Source: Bacillota bacterium
GTDB lineage: Bacteria; Bacillota; Clostridia; Lachnospirales; WQUN01
Assembly: GCA_009782085.1 (NCBI GenBank)
Contig: WQUN01000252.1
Span: forward strand, 1-8,474
Reading direction: 5' to 3'
Length of the DNA stretch: 8,474 nucleotides
Shown here one piece after another: positions 1 through 6,417 of the stretch. Below the pieces are notes generated by a model. That model was not told where the DNA came from and made no database searches. It saw only the letters and a program-made list of their open reading frames with translations. The position numbers were made by a program, and so were the translations under genes. Position 1 is the stretch's first letter. Each line of letters begins with the position of its first letter.

Positions 1-916
1 CGGCCAGGTCGCTGACGCTGAGGTTATATTTCAGGCTTTTGCCCGCGTTTGTGGTGATCCGCAGCACTTTGTTAGCCGGATTATCGGGATCGGCCGCGAC
101 TACCGCGCCGCCGTCCGCGCCGTCGGTTCCCTCCATCACATTCCAGCCGTCGACGCCGACGACAGACTGGCCCGCCGTATACGGCGCGTTCTCAAAGTTC
201 ACGTCCTTTATCGGAATGCTTCCGGGTTCGGGCGTGGGCGTCGGTTCGGGAGAGGGAGCAGGCGCGAGCCCCAGCGCCGGCAGATCCGCGACTACCACCT
301 TGCCCCTCGACTTTTCCGGCAGCAAAGCGAGCCTGGCCTGATCGGTGACCGGCTGAAAATCGGATTCCGTGAGCGTGTCCGACGATGTCAGCGTGACGTC
401 CTCGCCGTCATACGCGGCTATGTACAGCGGGAAATCCGCCGAGCCCGACATCGCGCCGGTAATTTGCAGAGGGCTCGTCAGTTTATAGTTCCCTCCGTGC
501 AGGTATACGACGACGCCCTGATCTCTCGCAGCCTGGTCAAGCGAGGCGACCCTCGAAAGTGCGCAGGCGATCGTCCTGAACGGCGACGCGAGCGAGCCGT
601 CGTTGTCGTCGCTTCCGGAGGGCGAAACGTGGTAGATCGTATTCCCCTCCACCTTTTTCGGCATCACGACAGGGACTTCCTCGGGATAGAAAGCCCTTAT
701 CTCCTTGAAGATTCTGGCCGTGTCCCAGCCCGCGTCCATTGGATTGGCGAAGTAGTCCGCCTGTCCGGGAAGGTTGAAATCATACGGGCTGTCGATAAGC
801 GGCGTGGCCGGGAATACTTCTGCTCCGGCGGCGGCTGTCACGGGCGTCATCGCGGCGCAGCTCATGACCATCACGGCCGTCAGCGCCGACGCGATAAATC
901 GTTTGCATTGTCTCAT
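1..916 (-). CDS. Secreted GH141-like right-handed beta-helix protein, 3' end cut off by the window
   Basis: The reading frame is open from an ATG at 916 to base 1 (305 residues, no stop), so only the N-terminal part is seen. Residues 1-32 form a signal peptide (basic start MRQCKRF, hydrophobic core, A-G-A before E33); C20 in VMSC could instead be a weak lipobox. Residues 94-116 carry the VSPSGSDDNDGS...SPFRTI signature of the DUF1565/parallel beta-helix N-terminal cap, followed by VVVYLHGGNYKL (about 134-146) and, at about 186-217, the PVTD...LLPEKSRGKVVVADLPALGL stretch that I recognise from GH141-like beta-helix glycosidases. Then comes a Pro/Thr/Glu linker (218-233) and a new domain from about 236 (KDVNFENAPY...GWNV) resembling the start of a jelly-roll carbohydrate-binding module. 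GH141 contains alpha-L-fucosidases and xylanases, so a fucosidase role fits the neighbours but is inferred. The protein could also be a lyase or another beta-helix glycosidase. The ATG at 916 is chosen because AAAGGAG lies 9 nt upstream. Confidence 0.82.
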   Translation of the reverse strand, partial: MRQCKRFIASALTAVMVMSCAAMTPVTAAAGAEVFPATPLIDSPYDFNLPGQADYFANPMDAGWDTARIFKEIRAFYPEEVPVVMPKKVEGNTIYHVSPSGSDDNDGSLASPFRTIACALSRVASLDQAARDQGVVVYLHGGNYKLTSPLQITGAMSGSADFPLYIAAYDGEDVTLTSSDTLTESDFQPVTDQARLALLPEKSRGKVVVADLPALGLAPAPSPEPTPTPEPGSIPIKDVNFENAPYTAGQSVVGVDGWNVMEGTDGADGGAVVAADPDNPANKVLRITTNAGKSLKYNLSVSDLA

Positions 917-924
917 TTCGCATA

Positions 925-933
925 TCTCCTTTT
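925..933 (-). promoter_or_regulatory. Ribosome binding site of the beta-helix gene
   Basis: AAAAGGAGA on the minus strand. Its GGAG core sits 9 nt before the ATG at 916. A second ATG at 923 lies only 2 nt from the core and opens a different frame, so this site settles the start. Confidence 0.75.
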
Positions 934-1027
934 GGATTTTTGGGTTGGTCCTATAGAAATGATAAGGAGTATGGGAAAATATTCAATGGAACGATCTTGC
1001 GGATATGCTTTTATATTGCTCAGTTTG

Positions 1028-1056
1028 ATTATTTTTCACTTTATAAAATATGTCAA
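1028..1056 (-). promoter_or_regulatory. Likely sigma-A-type promoter for the beta-helix gene, overlapping the end of the GH29 gene
   Basis: On the minus strand a perfect TTGACA (1056-1051) is followed, after a 17-nt spacer, by AATAAT (1033-1028; 5 of 6 to TATAAT). The -35 lies inside the last codons of the GH29 gene, the GH29 stop codon (1038-1036) lies in the spacer, and the -10 is just past it. Transcription would start near 1021 and give a leader of about 105 nt before the ATG at 916. The surrounding 917-1060 stretch is clearly more AT-rich than the genes. This would let the secreted protein be expressed separately from the upstream genes. No clear intrinsic terminator is seen after the GH29 gene, so read-through is also possible. 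AT-rich DNA yields chance matches, but the perfect -35 with ideal spacing makes this a good candidate. Confidence 0.6.
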
Positions 1057-2268
1057 TATCTCATCAAACCGCGGTTCTCCCGCGGCTTCCTCGACCACGA
1101 CCTCGATCTTCTTCGTGAAAAACGCCGGGAACTGGCAGACGGCTTTGTGTCCGACCGTCCCGCCGAGGTATACCGTCACCGGCTCCCCGTATTCGTAGGG
1201 ATACGCCTTCACGGAAAACCGCTTCGCGTAGTTGACGGCGTCTACTTTCTCCCGGAGAACCGCGTGGTTGACCAATGTGGGCTCCTTAAAAGCGACGGTA
1301 TACGCGTTCCCGTTTTTCTCAAGACCTTCGCCGACAGGATCGGAAAACCGCCTTCTGATTTCCTCCCCGAATTCGATAAACCGCCGCGCGTCTTTTTCCG
1401 GCAGCAGGCCGTTTCTGTCCGGGCCGATGTTCAGCAGCATGTTGGCCCCGCGCCCGACCGTGTAGTAGTATATCCCGACGAGCTCGTCGAGGCTCTTGAC
1501 CGTGTCCTCGTCCCGGTCGCTGTAGAACCAGTTGTGCCGGCGCATACGGAAATCGCACTCGACCGGCAGAAACCGCTCCGCGCCTATCTCGTCCTTCGTC
1601 TCCGTGAATACCGAAAAGGACAGGGCGCCGACGACCGGCAGGTTCGGCATGTGGGCGTAGCCGGACTCGTTGCCCACCCAGCGGGTGTCCGGGTCCCACA
1701 TGTTGAATATGAGTATGCCCGGCTGTAACCGCCGGATGACCGAGACTATCCGCCCGGTGTCGTACTGATGGTTCTCGGAGCCGCAGCCGTCGAACCAGAG
1801 GTAGTCTATCTTCCCGTAGCCGGTCAGAAGCTCGCTGATCTGATTGATGAAATACTCGTCGTAGTCCTTGGCGTCCCTGGCGTTTGACCCGAACTCCGCC
1901 GGGGAGTAATAGAGCCCGGTTTTCAGGCCGGAGGCGCGGCAGGCTTCGGTGAACTCGCGCACGACGTCGCCCTTCCCGTTTTTCCAGGGCGTGTTGGCGA
2001 CGGAATAGTCCGTGTAACGGCTGGGCCAGTTGGCGAAGCCGTCGTGATGCTTGCAGACCAGAACCGCGTACCTCGCCCCCGCCTTTCTGACGGTCTCGGT
2101 CCACTGCTGGCAGTCGAGGCCGCGCGGGTCAAAGCCCGAAAGCGGCATCTCCTTCATGTCCCAGTCTTTGTGCCCCTCGTAAAATGTCCGAATGCCGAAG
2201 TGGAAAAAGGCCCCGATTTCCCAGGACAAAAACTCCAGCTGTTCCTTTTTGGGGACGATGGCGCTCAT
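1036..2268 (-). CDS. Alpha-L-fucosidase, GH29 family, cytoplasmic
   Basis: 410 residues. GH29 enzymes remove terminal alpha-L-fucose with retention of configuration. Visible family signatures are FHFG (H23), CKHHDGF (H74, H75), the YSVANTPWKNGKGDVVREF block (88-106), and YLWFDG, where D160 is the expected nucleophile. E237 in LPVECDF, followed by NWFYSDRDED and ANMLLNIGPDRNG (275-287), matches the place of the acid/base in GH29 subfamily B (alpha-1,3/1,4-linked fucose), so that subfamily is my inference. Residues from about 320 to 410 look like the short C-terminal beta-sandwich often found after the TIM barrel. There is no signal peptide, so it should act in the cytoplasm on imported oligosaccharides. 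ATG at 2268 has GAGG 7 nt upstream; the gene starts 26 nt after the kinase stop, which indicates co-transcription. It is complete and slightly compact for the family. The family call is firm; linkage specificity is not. Confidence 0.93.
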   Translation of the reverse strand: MSAIVPKKEQLEFLSWEIGAFFHFGIRTFYEGHKDWDMKEMPLSGFDPRGLDCQQWTETVRKAGARYAVLVCKHHDGFANWPSRYTDYSVANTPWKNGKGDVVREFTEACRASGLKTGLYYSPAEFGSNARDAKDYDEYFINQISELLTGYGKIDYLWFDGCGSENHQYDTGRIVSVIRRLQPGILIFNMWDPDTRWVGNESGYAHMPNLPVVGALSFSVFTETKDEIGAERFLPVECDFRMRRHNWFYSDRDEDTVKSLDELVGIYYYTVGRGANMLLNIGPDRNGLLPEKDARRFIEFGEEIRRRFSDPVGEGLEKNGNAYTVAFKEPTLVNHAVLREKVDAVNYAKRFSVKAYPYEYGEPVTVYLGGTVGHKAVCQFPAFFTKKIEVVVEEAAGEPRFDEILTYFIK

Positions 2269-2294
2269 TTTACCGCCTCTTTCTGTATTTTTTA

Positions 2295-4073
2295 TCAGTT
2301 TTTCAGGTTTATCGACTGCAGGCCGTCCAGCGCCGGCATCGTGATTGTCACGTCCGTTCCGCCTTCGCCGGAGTCGATGGAGCAGCCGTACTTTTCGCCG
2401 AAGATCAGTTTCAGCCTCTGGTTCGTGTTATGCAGGCCCAGATGCCTTTCGCGGTCCATGGCCAGGCTGTTCATCGAGGCCCTGATCTGGCCGAGCGTTT
2501 TCGGGTCGATGCCGTTCCCGTTGTCGTGGATGCGGATGACCAGCTGTCCGTCGTCTTTCCAGGCCGAAATCCGAAGCCGCCTCTCCCCGCGAAGCGGCAT
2601 AAGCCCGTGGCTCACCGCGTTTTCCAGCAGCGGCTGGAGGGAGAGTTTCAGGACGTACAGCGGAAGCGTCTCCTGGACGATGTCCCAGTCGACCAGCAGC
2701 TTGTTCCGGTTTTTCAGGTTCTCAATGGCCAGATATTTGCGGGAATACTCGATCTCACGCTCCAGCGGCACGAGTATCTCGCCGCTGTCCAAAGCGGCGC
2801 GCAGGATATCCGCCAGCAGGCCGAGCGCGGTCGTGACGTCGGTCTCCCGCTTGTGCTCCGCCATCTCCAGCGAACTTATCAGGTACACCGTGTTATAGAT
2901 AAAGTGAGGGTTCAGCTGCGACTGGAGCGCCTTCGCCTGAGCCAGGTTCAGAGTGAAGACGTTCCGGACGAGTTCGTTCTCGATCATCTTGTTGCGGTTG
3001 ATAACCGAGAGGATGTTGTTGTTGATGAAGGTCAGCTCGTCGTCCTTGCCCGGCGCCCTCGGCAGCCGCCCGGAACCCTGGAAGATCTGCAGAATGTTCA
3101 GGATCACGCCGTAGAATTTCGTCGTCAGGAAAAAGGCGACCGTCGCCGCGGCCAAAACCAGCGCCAGAGCCATCAGCGCGAAGAGCAAAGGCGACAGCAG
3201 CGCCCCCTGTTCGAGCGACGTGTCGTAGGCGTAGACGACATAAAGCGCCGCGCTCTTAAGGCCGGAGGCCATGACGACGCCGGAGCCGCTTTTGGCGGCG
3301 GCCGGCTGGCCGAACGCCTCCGGGAGTACAAGGGAGTCCAGGATCGGTTTGGCGGTAAAATAGTCTTTCCCGGCCGACAGCAGCACGTTTTTGTCTGAGT
3401 CCAGCAGCAAAAGCTCGCTCTTTTCGGACGTGAACGTGCCGTATATACGCTCGAGCCTCGCGCAGTCGATGTTCGCGACAAAATAGCCGTCCACCTTATT
3501 GCCGTAAAAATAAGGTTTGCAGAAGGTGATGACGTCCTTGTTGGAAAAATCGCTGCCGAGCCTGCGCCTGAAAATCCTAACTCCGCTGTCGCCGGACAGG
3601 AACCAGCCGGTGTCGTCAAAACCCGCCAGCGGAGACGAGGGCGAGAGCGTCGTGGACGAGAGGACGTACCCGCTCCTGCTGCAGTAGATGTAGACGGACA
3701 GCAGATAATCGTTGCTCCCGACGATCAGATCGTTTATATTGTCCTGCAGAGTGCGGACGGTTTGGGAAAAATTCAGGTTGGAATAGTCCGACAAGGCCAG
3801 CACGTAACTCAGATCGTCGGACAGCCGGAGACCGGCGCAGTAAGCGTTCATCGACTGGAACACGTTTTCGGCCGAATAGCTCACGGCCGATAATGTCTGC
3901 CGCGCGCCGGCGCGCATATCGCTTTTTATCCTGTCCGCGCTGTTGATGTAAAGTATGACGCTGACCGCTATGAAAAGGGCCAGAAATGGAATAAAGGTCA
4001 GGAAAAAATAGCGGACGAAAAAGCTGCGCCAGCGGTAGTTTTTTATGAGGCTGACCAACGGCGAGCCGCGCAC
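2295..4073 (-). CDS. Two-component sensor histidine kinase, YesM/LytS type
   Basis: 592 residues. A membrane sensor kinase that phosphorylates a response regulator, in this family usually an AraC-type YesN-like activator. There is one membrane segment at about 22-43, an extracellular sensor region of about 245 residues (45-289, probably Cache-like), and a second membrane segment at about 290-316. The His_kinase domain has the LQSQLNPHFIYN motif with H390 as phospho-acceptor. The ATPase domain has the N box LQPLLENAVSHG (N485), G1 DNGNGID (517-523) and G2 HLGLHNTNQRL (544-554), so all key residues are present. The linker 317-370 does not read as a normal HAMP domain. The start is a GTG at 4073: an in-frame TGA lies four codons upstream of the adjacent AGC codon, GAGGGGG sits 7 nt before the GTG, and the next Met is after the first membrane segment. 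It lies 48 nt after the GH95 stop and 26 nt before the GH29 start, so it is co-transcribed with its probable targets. No response regulator is in the window. Confidence 0.93.
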   Translation of the reverse strand: MRGSPLVSLIKNYRWRSFFVRYFFLTFIPFLALFIAVSVILYINSADRIKSDMRAGARQTLSAVSYSAENVFQSMNAYCAGLRLSDDLSYVLALSDYSNLNFSQTVRTLQDNINDLIVGSNDYLLSVYIYCSRSGYVLSSTTLSPSSPLAGFDDTGWFLSGDSGVRIFRRRLGSDFSNKDVITFCKPYFYGNKVDGYFVANIDCARLERIYGTFTSEKSELLLLDSDKNVLLSAGKDYFTAKPILDSLVLPEAFGQPAAAKSGSGVVMASGLKSAALYVVYAYDTSLEQGALLSPLLFALMALALVLAAATVAFFLTTKFYGVILNILQIFQGSGRLPRAPGKDDELTFINNNILSVINRNKMIENELVRNVFTLNLAQAKALQSQLNPHFIYNTVYLISSLEMAEHKRETDVTTALGLLADILRAALDSGEILVPLEREIEYSRKYLAIENLKNRNKLLVDWDIVQETLPLYVLKLSLQPLLENAVSHGLMPLRGERRLRISAWKDDGQLVIRIHDNGNGIDPKTLGQIRASMNSLAMDRERHLGLHNTNQRLKLIFGEKYGCSIDSGEGGTDVTITMPALDGLQSINLKN

Positions 4074-4080
4074 GCTATTA

Positions 4081-4087
4081 CCCCCTC
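4081..4087 (-). promoter_or_regulatory. Ribosome binding site of the sensor kinase, supporting a GTG start
   Basis: GAGGGGG on the minus strand, 7 nt before the GTG at 4073. It is a weaker match to the anti-Shine-Dalgarno than the sites of the other genes; together with the GTG start this suggests lower translation of the kinase than of the enzymes around it. Confidence 0.6.
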
Positions 4088-4121
4088 ACCGCCGTACTGT
4101 ATTCAAATCGAAACGACTATA

Positions 4122-6344
4122 TCACAAAACCTTCACGATTTCATCTGTTTTTCCCGCTATTTTTTTCACGGCCCCGCCCGGGAGTTCGACGGTCAGTTCC
4201 CCCGCATATCCGACCTTGACGGTCAGCGATGTCAACGCGCCGTTATCCCAAGCCATCTCCATCTCGTGCCCGCCCGGGAAGCGAATCCCGCGCAGAACCC
4301 CGGACTCCCACGCCTCCGGCAGGACGCGCAGCGGCTTTATCCTGCCGTCCGCGTAACCGGCCAGTGCCTCGATAACCGCCGCGACCGCGCCGAGGTTCCC
4401 GTCGATCTGGAAGATACGCGGAGGATGCAGGTCGAGAAGCGTCTCCGTGGCAAAGTCCCGTATCAAAGCGATGAGGTTTTCATAGAAACCTTCCGCGTCC
4501 CCGAAGCGCGCCGTCAGGCAGGACACCCACGCGCGGCTCCAGCCCGTGTGCCCGCCGCCGTGGGAGAGCCGGAAGTCCAGAGACTTCCTCGCCGCGGCGA
4601 ACTGCGCCGGCCTGGCCTCCGCCGTGAACAGATCGGAAGGGTAGACGCCGTAGAGATGGGAGAGGTGCCGGTGCCCGAGTTCGTCGGGCGCCTCCGTCTT
4701 TTCCTCGTTCCACTCCAGAAGCCGGCCGTCGCGGCCTATTCCAAAATCCGGGAGGCGGGAGCGCAGGTTTTCCCATCTCTGTATGTCCGCCGGATCCTCG
4801 CCCAGCAGCCCGGCGGCCTCGGCGGCGTAACCCAGCGCGTCGTACGCCAGCTGGACGTCCATCGCGGAGGAGACGCAAATGCTGACCGGCAGAATGCTCG
4901 CGTAGCGGAAGCGGTTCTCCGGGGACTGGCTCGGCATTATCTGCATGGTCCCGTTCTCGTCCTCCACGAGATAATCCTCGTAAAATTGAGCCACTGCTTT
5001 CAAAAAGCGGTAGCCACGTCCGCGCAGGAAATTTATGTCGCCGGTATAGGTATAGCGCTGCCAGAAATGCCTGGCGAACCACGGCGCCGCGCCGATCCAC
5101 ACGGCCCAGCCGAAAGATTCCGGCGTGGAGACGCCCCAGGCGTCCGTCTGTATCGGCAGATAGACGCCCCGGCAGCCGTAGAGCCTGTCGGCGGCCTCCG
5201 CGCCGCTGTTGTAAAAGCTCTCGAGGTAGCGCAGCAAGGTGTCGGCGCAGCGGCCCATCCCGCAGGGCTCTGCCATCCAGTAGCTCATCTGCAGGTTGAT
5301 GTCCATGTGGTAGTCGCATTCCCACGGCGGGTCGATCCTGTCGTTCCAGATACCCTGGAGGTTTGCCGGCAGGTCGCCGCAGATCGTTGAGGAGAGGAGC
5401 AGATAGCGGCCGTAGCGGAAATAGAGCGCAGTCAGGCCGTTGTCGCGTTCACCGCGCCTGACCCGCTCCAGCCGTTCGGAGACAGTCAGACTGTCGAGGC
5501 TTTCGTCCTCTTTGAGCTCCAGGCTAACCTTGTCCATCTCCGCCGAAAAGATTGCGCAATGGCGTTCTTTCGCCTTCTCCGGGCCGTCGAATACCAGCGG
5601 GTAACGCGCGAGTTCCTCGCCGATCCCCAGCACGGACGTCCCGATGTTCACAACCGCCCTGACATAGGCCGCGTTCCGGACGGTCAGCGTATTCCCCTCG
5701 GCGGTGAGCTCGCCGTCGGTCTGCACTTTCAGCGTTATGCGGAAACTGATCCCGCCGTTAAAGGAGCAGCCGAAAACCAACCCGTTTTCAACGGCGCGGA
5801 AGTCATAGACCGCGTCGCCGTCGGCTATCCGCCCCAGCGACAGCCCGCAGTCAAAGGGCCTCCCGTTGTCCGCTCTCCACTCGGCGTGGAGGAGCTTCGT
5901 GTCGCAGCTTACGAGCGCCTCCCCGTTCACGAGGCACGACGCGGCCCGCCGGGCCGTCTTCGCGACGCCGTTGCCTATGTCCAGTTCCCGGGACACGAAT
6001 CCGCGGCAGTCTTGGAGCTCGAAGCTGAACTCCCCCGCGACCTGGAAGGGATCGACGCGGTTCTTGGTATCGCTGGCCCCGCCCCCGCCGCCGAAGTACA
6101 GGTTCGCGAACTCAGCCGCGCGGAAGAAATCGCGCTTTTTGAGCAGATCCCTGACGAATTCCAGGTGCTGAGACGTCCGCTCCAACTTGCGGTCCCGGTT
6201 GACGCCGCGCCACAGCCATTCGTGGTTCAGAGTGAACACGTCGCGCGAGGCGTCGCCCCACAGCATCGCGCCAAGCCTGCCGTTTCCGAGCGGAAGACCC
6301 TCCATCCAGTTTTCGGGCGGCTTTTCGTAACGCATCCTGTCCAT
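4122..6344 (-). CDS. Alpha-L-fucosidase-type glycosidase, GH95 family, cytoplasmic
   Basis: 740 residues, the usual length for a GH95 enzyme. The family hydrolyses alpha-1,2-linked L-fucose (some members L-galactose) with inversion. The N-terminal beta domain starts with the PPENWMEGLPLGNGRLGAMLWG signature (9-30), with RVDPFQVAGEFSFEL at about 96-110. The (alpha/alpha)6 barrel shows WNDRIDPPWECDYHMDINLQM (about 333-353), MPSQSPEN with E476 as the expected general acid, HRHLSHLYGVYPSD (558-571), HTGWSRAW (599-606) and QIDGN with D648 as the residue that activates the water-binding asparagines. The asparagine pair known in Bifidobacterium bifidum AfcA (NxN) reads D348-I-N350 here, an Asn-to-Asp change at the first position. 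No signal peptide is present, so it should act inside the cell. ATG at 6344 has GGAGG 6 nt upstream; that site directly follows a hairpin terminator. L-galactosidase activity is an alternative. Confidence 0.92.
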   Translation of the reverse strand: MDRMRYEKPPENWMEGLPLGNGRLGAMLWGDASRDVFTLNHEWLWRGVNRDRKLERTSQHLEFVRDLLKKRDFFRAAEFANLYFGGGGGASDTKNRVDPFQVAGEFSFELQDCRGFVSRELDIGNGVAKTARRAASCLVNGEALVSCDTKLLHAEWRADNGRPFDCGLSLGRIADGDAVYDFRAVENGLVFGCSFNGGISFRITLKVQTDGELTAEGNTLTVRNAAYVRAVVNIGTSVLGIGEELARYPLVFDGPEKAKERHCAIFSAEMDKVSLELKEDESLDSLTVSERLERVRRGERDNGLTALYFRYGRYLLLSSTICGDLPANLQGIWNDRIDPPWECDYHMDINLQMSYWMAEPCGMGRCADTLLRYLESFYNSGAEAADRLYGCRGVYLPIQTDAWGVSTPESFGWAVWIGAAPWFARHFWQRYTYTGDINFLRGRGYRFLKAVAQFYEDYLVEDENGTMQIMPSQSPENRFRYASILPVSICVSSAMDVQLAYDALGYAAEAAGLLGEDPADIQRWENLRSRLPDFGIGRDGRLLEWNEEKTEAPDELGHRHLSHLYGVYPSDLFTAEARPAQFAAARKSLDFRLSHGGGHTGWSRAWVSCLTARFGDAEGFYENLIALIRDFATETLLDLHPPRIFQIDGNLGAVAAVIEALAGYADGRIKPLRVLPEAWESGVLRGIRFPGGHEMEMAWDNGALTSLTVKVGYAGELTVELPGGAVKKIAGKTDEIVKVL

Positions 6345-6356
6345 AATTTTCCTCCA

Positions 6357-6387
6357 AAAAGGGGAATGGCCGCGCCATTCCCCTTTT
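6357..6387 (-). terminator. Intrinsic terminator or attenuator hairpin between the binding-protein and GH95 genes
   Basis: On the minus strand AAAAGGGGAATGGC and GCCATTCCCCTTTT form a perfect 14-bp stem around a 3-nt GCG loop, ending in five T's. Because the stem is flanked by A's and T's on both sides it could also work on the plus strand. It starts 30 nt after the binding-protein stop. Its T tract ends directly beside the GGAGG of the GH95 gene (6355-6351), so no promoter can fit between the hairpin and GH95. It therefore more likely acts as a partial terminator or mRNA 3'-end stabiliser that sets binding protein above the enzymes than as a full operon end. The T tract is short, consistent with read-through. 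Confidence 0.85.
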
Positions 6388-6404
6388 GATTAAACGGTGA
6401 TCAA
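6386..6404 (-). repeat. Small inverted repeat just upstream of the hairpin
   Basis: TTGAT and ATCAA arms of 5 bp around a 9-nt centre, between the binding-protein stop and the large hairpin, sharing two bases with its A tract. It could be a weak operator or a small competing RNA fold, but arms this short also occur by chance. Confidence 0.2.
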
Positions 6405-6417
6405 ACGCAATTTTTCA

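Noticed and set aside
870..923. Alternative ATG at 923 upstream of the beta-helix start
   Set aside because: It is out of frame with the signal peptide and only 2 nt from the GGAG core; the translation is Arg/Asp-rich with no plausible product.
464..1198. Plus-strand open frames crossing the 917-1035 spacer (464-1198 and 940-1728)
   Set aside because: They run antisense to two real genes, show no domain and no start signal; the minus strand here has a promoter and ribosome binding site instead.
2184..3398. Long open frame on the plus strand (about 404 codons) antisense to the kinase
   Set aside because: The minus frame encodes a full histidine kinase with all motifs; the plus translation is Arg/Val/Gln-rich, without any family pattern, as expected for a shadow in GC-rich DNA.
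4103..4116. Sequence resembling a catabolite-responsive (CcpA) site before the kinase gene
   Set aside because: It has the central CG but misses several conserved positions, including the outer TG/CA pair.
4099..4127. Possible promoter TTGTGA-17-GAATAC at the GH95 end, before the kinase gene
   Set aside because: The -35 matches only 4 of 6 and the -10 only 2 of 6 positions; not enough to report.
4266..5390. Plus-strand open frame of about 374 codons antisense to GH95
   Set aside because: Arg/Ala/Val-rich shadow translation with no motif; the GH95 reading covers the same bases with conserved catalytic residues.
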